Source: Bacillota bacterium (GTDB lineage: Bacteria; Bacillota_A; Clostridia; Clostridiales; Clostridiaceae). Taken from it: a stretch of DNA of 14,869 bases. Within the stretch, counting starts at the first letter, position 1, and every line of letters begins with the position of its first letter. Shown here piece after piece: positions 1 to 7,287 of the stretch. The translations under genes were made by a program, and so were the position numbers. Below the pieces are notes generated by a model that was given only the letters and a program-made list of their open reading frames with translations, ran no database searches and was not told where the DNA came from. The stretch covers positions 1 through 14,869 of the forward strand of contig JAKBFR010000052.1 of NCBI GenBank assembly GCA_021837545.1. The letters are read 5' to 3'.

Positions 1-24
1 CCTTTAAAAATGTATTTCCTCATT

Positions 25-1062
25 CTAATTAGCTCTTTGCACTTTTTTTAAATCTGGTATGTTTATGGCTGTGCTTTGTGCTTTTTTTAATTGTGACAAG
101 TTCTCGGTTGCGCTTCGCGCTTTTTTTAATTGTGTATAATTTATTGTGGTGTCAATTATATACATAGGTCTTCCTTTGCTTTCATCGCAAATTCTTCCAA
201 TATATTCACCAATCATTCCAATACAGCCTAAAGTTATACCAAACATGATCAAATTAATTGACATTATCATTCCTAAACTTATATTTATATTTGGCATGTT
301 TTTAACCATAGTAACAATTATTGAAATTACTCCTATAAGAAAAGATAAGCCTCCCAAATATCCAGCAATAACAAGTGGTTTATATGAGAAAGAGGTTATA
401 CCATCAAAAGCAAGCTTTATCATTTTTTTCAAAGGATATTTGGTTTCTCCAGCAAATCTCTCCTGTCTTTCAAATTCTACATAAGTTTGCTTATAACCAA
501 CCCAGCTAACGAGTCCTCTTACATATCTATTTTTTTCAGGAAGTGAAATCATAGCATCACATACTTTTCGATCTATAAGTCTAAAATCTCCCGCATCTAC
601 AGGAATGTTAATAGTCGTTATACTTTTTAATAGTCTATAAAACATCTTTGCTGTAAATTTTTTAAAGAAAGTCTCTCCCTCTCTTTTTATTCTCTTTCCA
701 TAAACAACCTCGTAACCTTCCTTCCATTTTTCAATCATCTTTAAAATGACTTCTGGAGGATCTTGAAGATCTGCATCTATTACAACTACAGCATTTCCAC
801 CTGCTAAATCCATTCCTGCTGTTATGGCTGCTTGATGACCAAAATTTCGTGAAAAGTTAATAAGTTTTATTTTTTCATCAATTTTGCATATCTCCAGAGC
901 CTTTTCTCTTGTTGTATCTCTACTTCCATCATTTACAAATACAATTTCATAATTTTCTTTAGTAGAGTCCATAATCTTTTTTAATCTTCTATAACTTTCA
1001 TCTATAACAAGTTCTTCATTATATAAAGGTACTATTACAGAATATATTATACTATTACTCAT
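25..1062 (-). CDS. Family 2 glycosyltransferase, GtrB/DPM1-like, with two C-terminal membrane helices
   Basis: 345 aa, complete. The first ~225 residues form a GT-A fold glycosyltransferase 2 domain: a VIVPLYNEE start, FVNDGSRD for nucleotide binding, a DADLQDPPE metal-binding motif and GDFRL further on. Two hydrophobic segments follow (about residues 230-255 and 265-290), as in the GtrB/YkcC/YfdH group, which moves a sugar from UDP- or GDP-sugar to undecaprenyl phosphate at the inner face of the membrane. That role is family knowledge; the sugar cannot be read from sequence. I start at the ATG at 1062 because GAGGTG (1074-1069) sits 6 nt before it; a GTG at 1071 overlaps that ribosome binding site. 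The last ~38 residues are three copies of a 13-residue unit built on QLKKA, outside the usual family architecture. No flippase (GtrA) partner is visible in the window. Confidence 0.9.
   Translation of the reverse strand: MSNSIIYSVIVPLYNEELVIDESYRRLKKIMDSTKENYEIVFVNDGSRDTTREKALEICKIDEKIKLINFSRNFGHQAAITAGMDLAGGNAVVVIDADLQDPPEVILKMIEKWKEGYEVVYGKRIKREGETFFKKFTAKMFYRLLKSITTINIPVDAGDFRLIDRKVCDAMISLPEKNRYVRGLVSWVGYKQTYVEFERQERFAGETKYPLKKMIKLAFDGITSFSYKPLVIAGYLGGLSFLIGVISIIVTMVKNMPNINISLGMIMSINLIMFGITLGCIGMIGEYIGRICDESKGRPMYIIDTTINYTQLKKARSATENLSQLKKAQSTAINIPDLKKVQRAN
36..135. repeat. 39-bp tandem repeats inside the glycosyltransferase 3' end
   Basis: The string CTTTTTTTAA recurs at about 42, 81 and 120, exactly 39 bp apart. 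The units are imperfect and the last is partial. The period is a multiple of three, so each unit adds 13 residues (QLKKARSATENL, QLKKAQSTAINI, DLKKVQRAN) without breaking the frame. The basic tail follows the membrane helices and should face the cytoplasm. Confidence 0.85.
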
Positions 1063-1283
1063 TTCCTTCACCTCAATTATTTATAATATTTTTAAAATTT
1101 CTAGACTATTTTGACTTATCTCAATTAACCTGTTTTTGTGTTTTATACTTAAATTGATATTGATATTTTTAACTTGATTTAATTTAACTCTTTAATATAA
1201 TTTATCATTCTAACCTTAACGTTTCCTTAACAGATAATTATATATTCACCGAGTAAGTTTGAATTACAAATTCATAAAGAATA

Positions 1284-1331
1284 AAAAATCAGCTTATACC
1301 ATTAATCAAATGATATAAGCTGATTATTTTA
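1284..1331 (-). terminator. Rho-independent terminator, minus strand
   Basis: A perfect 12-bp stem (AATCAGCTTATA pairing with TATAAGCTGATT) encloses a loop of about 14 nt. On the minus strand the stem is followed directly by ATTTTTTATT, so it would stop transcription leaving the QueG-like gene before the glycosyltransferase. Confidence 0.7.
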
Positions 1332-1354
1332 ATTCCTTATTAAATTAAAATACC

Positions 1355-1420
1355 CCCACCAACCAAAGTTTGATTTTCGTGGGTTTCATGATGGAGGCAA
1401 AGCGTACATTTCCTCCATTT
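1355..1420 (-). other. Two adjacent hairpins in the intergenic region, origin uncertain
   Basis: Read on the minus strand, the first hairpin is ATGGAGG (about 1419) pairing with CCTCCAT; the stem can extend through AAA/TTT with one bulged G. The second is CCCAC pairing with GTGGG around a partly paired AATCAAA/TTTGGTT core, followed by GTATTTTAA. The second may simply be a terminator. The GAAACCCAC...GTGGG layout also resembles the end hairpins of IS200/IS605-type elements, but there is no tnpA or tnpB here. The rest of 1063-1593 is featureless AT-rich sequence. Confidence 0.45.
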
Positions 1421-1593
1421 TACTATCTAATTTTAGTAAGGTTCTTACAAATTTATTATTATTTCAACTTCAAGTTTTATTTATATTTTTTATAATTAAA
1501 TAGTGCAATAAAATAGCTATATATCCAAATATAGATAATCCATCGTAAATAACTGATAATATAATATTCAAAAATATGTATTATTAAAAACAC

Positions 1594-2625
1594 TTATTCT
1601 AGATTCAATTTTTTAATTGCCCATTCCGACATCTCTCTTACCTTTGAATTACTATCGTTACAAGCGTACAATATATGTTCTCTATATTGCTCCTTATAGT
1701 CATTTACCATTGCATTAATTGCATTAACTTTCCATTTCCAAACATCATTTTTTGGTATATACCAGAATTTTGGCTGCATTACATTTTCTAAAAAGTCATA
1801 ATCCATTCCAATGATTTTTTCTAATGATATCTGCTGACTTAATTCTTCTAAATGAGGATATTCCTCTGTTTCTTTCCAATGATTTTTATTCATAGGGCAA
1901 ACATCTTGACAAGCATCACATCCATAAACCCAATCACCAATTTCTTTTCTAAATCTTTCATTAGGCATATCCCTACCCATAAATGTAGTAATGCAAGATA
2001 CACATGCAATAGGATTCATAGTATAAGGCTCAGATAAAGAAGCTGAAGGGCACTCCTTTATACATAGATTACACTTATCAGAACAAGGTCTTACATTTGG
2101 TGTTTCTATAGCTTCTAACTCCTTATCAATAAGCCATGCTTCTAAATATAACCAAGAACCATTTTCTGTGTAAAAGAAATTATTTCTACGCACAATTCCA
2201 AGTCCAGCTTTCATCGCTGCAAAGCGCAATGCAGTCAAACCAAATTTTCGTTCGGTTTCCGCTCTAATTCCCATGTCCTGCATATATTTTTCAAATTTTA
2301 AACTATCCTGAAAATCTTTTGAGTTTTCGTCTAATCTACTATCAACTAAATAATATTTTGCAATCATGCCCTTTAAATGCTCTGGTATATTATATTTTCC
2401 ATATCTTCTTACACATATAACAATAGACTTTGCCCATGGATGAGTATCTTGTGTATGTACAAAACGATACTGGCTTTGATAAAAACCTTTAGCCTCTGGA
2501 ATTTTATCAATACGTTCTTCAAGCTTTTCTTCATAGCCATCTATATCAGATATTTTAATAATTCCGCACTTTTCATATCCCATATCTAATGCTGCACTTT
2601 TTATTTTTTCTGCTAATAAATCCAT
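1594..2625 (-). CDS. QueG-like (COG1600) double [4Fe-4S] cluster protein, divergent
   Basis: 343 aa. The sequence shows two ferredoxin-type cysteine sets: C181, C185, C188 and C192 followed by Pro, then C208/C211 with C236, C239 and C243 followed by Pro. Upstream is an AGLG segment (residues 140-143), and a HEAT-like C-terminal stretch (about 300-343) follows. This is the layout of epoxyqueuosine reductase QueG, the cobalamin-dependent enzyme of the last step of queuosine synthesis. However, the usual DTGP segment upstream of AGLG reads KFGL here, so the conserved Asp proposed as proton donor appears to be Lys, and the usual WIGKN after AGLG is IVRRN. I therefore call a paralogue and assign no gene symbol. 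AGGAG (2640-2636) precedes the ATG by 10 nt. The gene is divergent from the LysR regulator. A predicted cytosolic Fe-S redox protein; substrate unknown. Confidence 0.75.
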   Translation of the reverse strand: MDLLAEKIKSAALDMGYEKCGIIKISDIDGYEEKLEERIDKIPEAKGFYQSQYRFVHTQDTHPWAKSIVICVRRYGKYNIPEHLKGMIAKYYLVDSRLDENSKDFQDSLKFEKYMQDMGIRAETERKFGLTALRFAAMKAGLGIVRRNNFFYTENGSWLYLEAWLIDKELEAIETPNVRPCSDKCNLCIKECPSASLSEPYTMNPIACVSCITTFMGRDMPNERFRKEIGDWVYGCDACQDVCPMNKNHWKETEEYPHLEELSQQISLEKIIGMDYDFLENVMQPKFWYIPKNDVWKWKVNAINAMVNDYKEQYREHILYACNDSNSKVREMSEWAIKKLNLE

Positions 2626-2677
2626 TTGTTATGCACTCCTTCATTAAATGATTATTGTCATTATTCTACTTCAAATA

Positions 2678-2737
2678 TTATTTCGCTTCTTTTGTTTTAA
2701 TTACTACAGGAACTATTTCATCTTTAAATTCCCCATT
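2678..2737 (-). pseudogene. Fossil fragment of acetyl-CoA acetyltransferase (thiolase)
   Basis: About 19 codons on the minus strand read NGEFKDEIVPVVIKTKEAK and then a stop. The run FKDEIVPVVIK is characteristic of clostridial ThlA/AtoB thiolases, where it lies in the middle of the protein after a segment like AIKSG. No thiolase-like reading continues on either side, so this is a relic too short to function. The match is from memory of the family, not from a search. Confidence 0.5.
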
Positions 2738-2910
2738 CCAACATCTCTAATTTTTTTATTCATCCTCAAATTACTTTTTGTTATTTTTTTAACAAACTTC
2801 AATATAACTATACATTTATTTTCTTGATATAAGTTGCCTACATAACTTTTTTAATCAATTTTGCAGCTGCCTTATAAATTTATTCTATCAAACAACTATA
2901 TATTTGTAAA

Positions 2911-2947
2911 ATTGATATATTCGAATTGACAATTCGATTTTATCAAT
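2911..2947. promoter_or_regulatory. Nested 37-bp palindrome, probable LysR-type operator
   Basis: It is symmetric about base 2929. The inner arms TCGAATTG (2921-2928) and CAATTCGA (2930-2937) are perfect. The outer arms ATTGATA (2911-2917) and TATCAAT (2941-2947) are also perfect, separated from the inner arms by 3-nt spacers. The site lies 40 bp upstream of the LysR gene and overlaps its likely -35 box, as expected for an autoregulatory operator. Confidence 0.7.
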
Positions 2948-2952
2948 ATATT
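2926..2952 (+). promoter_or_regulatory. Probable promoter of the LysR-family gene
   Basis: A consensus TTGACA (2926-2931) lies inside the palindrome. The best -10 is TATATT (2947-2952) with a short 15-bp spacer. The suboptimal spacing suggests that a bound regulator could influence promoter strength. Confidence 0.45.
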
Positions 2953-2986
2953 GTTATATTTAGAAATTAAAATTGAGGTGAAATTT

Positions 2987-3877
2987 ATGGATATTAGACA
3001 CTTTAAAACTTTTAAAAGTATCATTGAAGAAGGTAATTTCTCAAATGCTGCAATGAAATTGGGGTATACACAATCTACTGTTACCTCACAAATTCAGCAA
3101 CTAGAACAGGAACTCTCAATCAAATTATTTGAAAAAATTGGCCGTAATATGGTATTAACATCACTTGGAAAAGATTTAATACCTTATGCAAATGAATTAC
3201 TTAATGTAGTGAAAAAAATTGAAAGTGTTGGAAAGTCTGGTAATAATATTACAGGTGAGTTAAAAATTGCAGTTGCAGACTCCTTGATGTCTTATCAGTT
3301 ACAAAATGTATTAAGCTTGTTTAAAGAAAAAGCCCCTAATGTAAAACTTTCTATAATTTCTCTTAATTGTTATGCTATAAAAAATATTTTATTAAATGGC
3401 GAAGTAGATCTTGGATTAATGTACGATGTGGGGAGTCAAAATGATAATTTGAATACTGTTAAGCTTTCAGATTTCAATTTAGCTTTAATATGTTCACCAT
3501 TATTTAAACAAGAAGGATTAGATTTTTGCAAATCAAACCAAAAACTAAACACAAGCCTTATAATTAATGAAGTTGAATCAATTTATCGGAAAATACTCGA
3601 AAATTATTTTTTTGATAACAATATATCTTTAAATAACACAATTGAACTTTGGAACATAGAAGCAATAAAAAAATGTGTTGCTAGTAATTTAGGAATTTCA
3701 TTTTTACCTCGTTTTGCAGTAGAAGAAGAGCTACTAAATGGTAAATTAAAAGAACTTAAGGTAGGCTGTTCTGATGCCAAGATTACAGCAATATATGCTC
3801 ATCATAAGAACAAGTGGATTAACCCTGCAATGTCGTTGTTTATTAAATTAGCAAGAGAAAGTTTTAATATTAGTTAA
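2987..3877 (+). CDS. LysR-family transcriptional regulator
   Basis: 296 aa, the usual LysR length. An N-terminal winged helix-turn-helix (about residues 1-60) shows the family pattern: FKSIIEEGNFSNAAMKLGYTQ, then STVTSQIQQLEQELSIKLFE. A linker helix follows, then a periplasmic-binding-protein-like effector domain (about 90-290) with GELKIAVADS and the GEVDLGLMYD strand. GAGGTG (2975-2980) is 6 nt before the ATG at 2987, so I prefer this start to the in-frame TTG at 2951, which has no ribosome binding site. The gene is divergent from the QueG-like gene and has a large palindrome at its promoter. Autoregulation and control of the divergent gene are therefore likely; the effector is unknown. Confidence 0.9.
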   Translation: MDIRHFKTFKSIIEEGNFSNAAMKLGYTQSTVTSQIQQLEQELSIKLFEKIGRNMVLTSLGKDLIPYANELLNVVKKIESVGKSGNNITGELKIAVADSLMSYQLQNVLSLFKEKAPNVKLSIISLNCYAIKNILLNGEVDLGLMYDVGSQNDNLNTVKLSDFNLALICSPLFKQEGLDFCKSNQKLNTSLIINEVESIYRKILENYFFDNNISLNNTIELWNIEAIKKCVASNLGISFLPRFAVEEELLNGKLKELKVGCSDAKITAIYAHHKNKWINPAMSLFIKLARESFNIS

Positions 3878-4080
3878 AGTTATTTCCTACTTGTATTGTA
3901 AATATACATTAAATTTTTTATAATAGTTCTGGGCGGATAGCCATCTACTCAAATTTACCACCTTTTTAATACACATATAAACATATTGTTAAGTTTTTAT
4001 ACCCACTTATAAAGTATCGTTATATTTATGACACTGTACAAGTTAATCAATGTTACATTTTTTGTTATTAATATTCTAGA

Positions 4081-4135
4081 AGCACACTAAAAATGAAATA
4101 TAAATATTTCATTTTTAGTGTGCTTTATATTTTGC
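4081..4135. terminator. Strong (possibly bidirectional) terminator between convergent genes
   Basis: A perfect 20-bp stem: 4081-4100 pairs with 4105-4124 around the loop TAAA. On the plus strand it is followed by TTTATATTTT, ending read-through from the LysR side. It also lies 27 bp after the stop of the minus-strand ATPase, but the flank on that side has no clear T run. Confidence 0.8.
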
Positions 4136-4150
4136 TACACTTTAGTTATT

Positions 4151-6880
4151 CTATAAAAATTCTTCATATCTATTCTTATATATTGTCTTAAGTGTTGTTG
4201 TAATAACCATATAACATATTAATATCATAGATAACCATATGAAATAATTTTTTGGCATTGGTGCCATTTCAAGTGCTAATCCTAAATTAGTATATGGTAT
4301 TATTATTCCTACCATAATTGCTATTATACTACTTAATAATACTGGAACTGATGCTCTACTTTGAATAAACGAAACCTTCGGTGTTCTTATCATATGAATA
4401 ATTAATGTTTGAGAGCATAAACTTTCCACAAACCATCCTGCATTAAAAAGTGATATAAATAAAATTTTATTTACATTAGGATCATTAAAATTTCCTCCAC
4501 AAATCATTGGACATATAATAAAGAACATTACTGTATAAGTTATAATATCAAAAATTGAACTTACAGGTCCAAACCATCTCATAAACTTACCTATTGAAAC
4601 CGCATCCCATTTTCTTGGGAATTTAAGATATTCTTCATCTACATTATCCCATGGAAGTGAAATACATGATATATCATAAATCAAGTTTAAAATTAAAATT
4701 TGTATTGGTAACATTGGTAAAAAAGGTATTAATGCACTTGCTATAAGAACTGAAAACATATTACCAAAATTAGAACTTGCAGTTATCTTTATATATTTCA
4801 CTATATTTCCAAATGTTTTTCTGCCTTCAAGCACTCCATGTTTAAGTACCATAAGATCTTTTTCAAGTAATATTATATCAGCGCTTTCTTTTGCTATATC
4901 AACAGCAGTATCAACTGAAATTCCAACATCAGATTCTTTCATTGCTAATGCATCATTAATTCCATCGCCCATAAACCCTACAGTATGTCCATTTTCACGG
5001 AGAACTTTAACTATTCTACTTTTTTGTTTAGGACTAAGTTTTGCAAAAACACTAGATTCTTCAACTTCCAAAGAAAGTAATTCATCATCCATTTCATCAA
5101 TATCGTCTCCAATTAAAATTTTATCTACCTTCATTCCAACTTGTTTGCAAATACAGCTTGTTACTGACTCATTATCTCCTGTCAAAATTTTTACTGCAAC
5201 ACCATATTCATTAAGGGCTTTAAGTGCATCCATAGTACTTTCCTTTGGAGGGTCTAGAAATGCAAGGTAACCCATTAATACCATATCAGACTCATCTTTT
5301 ACTGAAAAAACACCTTCTACTGATGGATTAGTTTTTTGAGCAACTCCAATTACTCTCATTCCTTTTTCATTTAATCCATCAACAGTTTCAAGAATTTCAT
5401 TTTTTATATCTTCAGTTAACTTTTTAATTTCTCCTTTATATTCAGCATACGAAGATATTTCAAGCATTTCTTCAATAGCGCCCTTTGTTATAAGTTGAGT
5501 TATTCCTGAAGTATCTTTAATTACAACACTCATTCTTCTTCTATTAAAGTCAAAAGGTATTTCATCTACTTTGACATATTGATCCTTTAAGACTTTAAAA
5601 GATTCATCATTTGCATATTCCAATATTGCAATATCCATTAAATTTTTTAATCCTGTTTGATAAAAGCTATTTAAAAATGCATGATGCAAAACTCTTTTAT
5701 CCTCATTGCCATGAATATCTAAATTATATTCTAAAGCAACTTTATCTTGAGTTAAAGTTCCGGTCTTATCAGTACAAAGCACATCCATAGCTCCAAAGTT
5801 TTGTATTGAGTTAAGACTCTTTACAACTGTTTTTTTCTTAGCCATTCGAACTGCCCCTCTTGCAAGGTTCGTTGTAACTATCATTGGTAACATTTCTGGA
5901 GTTAATCCTACTGCAACAGATAATGCAAATAGAAAAGCTTGAAGCCAATCTCCTTTTGTACATCCGTTTATAAAAAATACGACTGGAACCATTACCATCG
6001 TAAATTTGATTAATAGCCAAGATACAGAGTTAACACCCTTATCAAAACTTGTAGCTGTCCTTTTTCCTGTAATACCTTTTGCCATAGACCCAAAGTAAGT
6101 GCTATCTCCAGTATTAACAACTACACAAACTGCAGAACCACTTATTACATTTGTCCCCATGAATCCAAGATTAGAACTTTCTAATGGAGTTTGTAAGATC
6201 TTATAAACTTCACCTGCATATTTTTCTACAGGTTCACTTTCTCCAGTTAAAGCTGATTGTCCCACAAACAAATCCTTAGCAGTAATTATTCTTACATCAG
6301 CAGGTATCATATCCCCTGCTGCTAAATATATTATATCTCCTGGTACAATATCTGAAAGTGGTACTTCTCTCCTTGAATTCTCCTCATTAATAACATCATT
6401 GTCTTTATATTCATCTTGGAACTTATTATCCCTTATACGACTAACTGTTACCGTTGTTTTAACCATTTCCTTTAATTTTTCAGCTGCATTATTTGAACGA
6501 GTTTCTTGTACAAATCGTAAAATGCCACTAATACTTACCATTACAGTGATAATTATAATTGATTTAAACTCTCTCTCTTCTTTACTTACTAAAATTACAT
6601 CTGCAAACACTGATATTACTGCCAATAAAAAAAGAATAATAGTAAAGGGATTTACAAATGCTTCAAATATCCGTTTAAGTACAGAATCTGGTTTTTCATG
6701 TGAAATTTGATTTTTTCCATATAACAATCTTAATTCGTCTGCCTTTTCATCAGTATGCCCTTTAATTGATGTTTCCATTTTCTCTAATAACTTATTAATT
6801 TCTAATCTACTTGCATTAAATAATGTTTTTTCTATTGAAAAGTTTAATTTAACATTATTATTAATTCTATTATTTTTCAT
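4151..6880 (-). CDS. mgtA: Magnesium-translocating P-type ATPase (MgtA/P3B type), distal copy
   Basis: 909 aa, the usual MgtA length. In order it shows an N-terminal cytoplasmic region (1-70), helices M1-M2 (about 77-122), the actuator domain with TGES at 212-215, M3-M4 with the Mg2+-ATPase signature LTPEMLPM (326-333), the phosphorylated Asp371 in DKTGTLT, nucleotide-binding KGA (466-468), TGDN (567-570), the hinge GDGINDA (638-644), and six C-terminal helices. The product should import Mg2+ across the cytoplasmic membrane using ATP. TAGGAGGA (6896-6889) supports the ATG at 6880. Two oddities against the neighbouring paralogue: the hinge reads [10 protein letters not shown] rather than [10 protein letters not shown], and an acidic insert of roughly 15 residues sits in the actuator domain near 150-172. 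It is downstream of the riboswitch-controlled copy and may be co-transcribed or use its own promoter in the gap. Confidence 0.93.
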   Translation of the reverse strand: MKNNRINNNVKLNFSIEKTLFNASRLEINKLLEKMETSIKGHTDEKADELRLLYGKNQISHEKPDSVLKRIFEAFVNPFTIILFLLAVISVFADVILVSKEEREFKSIIIITVMVSISGILRFVQETRSNNAAEKLKEMVKTTVTVSRIRDNKFQDEYKDNDVINEENSRREVPLSDIVPGDIIYLAAGDMIPADVRIITAKDLFVGQSALTGESEPVEKYAGEVYKILQTPLESSNLGFMGTNVISGSAVCVVVNTGDSTYFGSMAKGITGKRTATSFDKGVNSVSWLLIKFTMVMVPVVFFINGCTKGDWLQAFLFALSVAVGLTPEMLPMIVTTNLARGAVRMAKKKTVVKSLNSIQNFGAMDVLCTDKTGTLTQDKVALEYNLDIHGNEDKRVLHHAFLNSFYQTGLKNLMDIAILEYANDESFKVLKDQYVKVDEIPFDFNRRRMSVVIKDTSGITQLITKGAIEEMLEISSYAEYKGEIKKLTEDIKNEILETVDGLNEKGMRVIGVAQKTNPSVEGVFSVKDESDMVLMGYLAFLDPPKESTMDALKALNEYGVAVKILTGDNESVTSCICKQVGMKVDKILIGDDIDEMDDELLSLEVEESSVFAKLSPKQKSRIVKVLRENGHTVGFMGDGINDALAMKESDVGISVDTAVDIAKESADIILLEKDLMVLKHGVLEGRKTFGNIVKYIKITASSNFGNMFSVLIASALIPFLPMLPIQILILNLIYDISCISLPWDNVDEEYLKFPRKWDAVSIGKFMRWFGPVSSIFDIITYTVMFFIICPMICGGNFNDPNVNKILFISLFNAGWFVESLCSQTLIIHMIRTPKVSFIQSRASVPVLLSSIIAIMVGIIIPYTNLGLALEMAPMPKNYFIWLSMILICYMVITTTLKTIYKNRYEEFL

Positions 6881-7012
6881 TACTTTTTCCTCCTAAAAAT
6901 ATCATAATTCAGTATCATCATATAGAGGTAAAAAACATAGAACTAGTTTTTCTTAATAGATTTAATAAATCTAAGTATTAATAATCCATAAATTCAAAAA
7001 ATCTATATTTAT

Positions 7013-7126
7013 TTAAGTAAAACTTACTGGTGATAAGAATAGACTTACTTTATACAAATAATTTTTAGCAAGTTTAAGCTTAATCTGCAGTTCTGGTTCT
7101 ATGTCATTTGTACTTTTCGAGTCCAT
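7013..7126 (-). CDS. Small 37-aa ORF between the two mgtA genes
   Basis: A short ORF beginning MDSKSTNDIEPELQ and ending LFLSPVSFT. Its ribosome binding site is excellent: AAGGGGGTG (7142-7134), 7 nt before the ATG. It lies in the 400-nt gap between the ATPase genes, on the same strand. The C-terminal half is basic and moderately hydrophobic but not a clear membrane helix. I do not recognise a family. It could be a leader peptide for the downstream ATPase or a small partner protein. Part of its start and end context recurs upstream of the other mgtA. Confidence 0.5.
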   Translation of the reverse strand: MDSKSTNDIEPELQIKLKLAKNYLYKVSLFLSPVSFT

Positions 7127-7152
7127 TCTTATTCACCCCCTTCAAATTTAAT

Positions 7153-7193
7153 TATTAGTTTAACTATAGTCTTGAAATAAGCTTAAACTAATA
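7153..7193. repeat. 11-bp inverted repeat upstream of the 37-aa ORF
   Basis: TATTAGTTTAA (7153-7163) and TTAAACTAATA (7183-7193) are perfect inverted repeats around a 19-nt spacer. They lie just upstream of the small ORF's ribosome binding site. This could be an mRNA hairpin in the leader or an operator. A weak promoter (TTTACA, 17 bp, TATTAG on the minus strand) overlaps its upstream edge. Confidence 0.45.
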
Positions 7194-7264
7194 TGCCTTA
7201 TTTTTAAAGTTGTAAACTTAGAGACTTATTTAATTATCTAAATTTTAATAAAGTCTTTTTAAGT

Positions 7265-7287
7265 CTATAGTATTATAAATACTATAG
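7265..7287 (-). other. Stem-loop overlapping the stop codon of the proximal mgtA
   Basis: CTATAGTAT (7265-7273) pairs perfectly with ATACTATAG (7279-7287) around a 5-nt loop. The stem includes the TAG stop. No good T run follows, so this is at best a weak terminator that may let transcription pass to the second ATPase gene. Confidence 0.35.

Noticed and set aside
146..484. 112-codon plus-strand ORF
   Set aside because: It lies antisense within the glycosyltransferase gene, lacks a ribosome binding site, and reflects codon bias of the real gene.
2951..2986. Upstream TTG start for the LysR gene
   Set aside because: It would add 12 residues before the normal HTH start, has no ribosome binding site, and lies within the promoter's -10 area.
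6399..6710. 103-codon plus-strand ORF
   Set aside because: Antisense to the actuator region of the distal mgtA; no start signal.
6881..7281. A second M-box ahead of the distal mgtA
   Set aside because: I looked for the AGGTGAGG, GCTGCTGCC and AAGCTAAAGC-type elements on the minus strand and found none.
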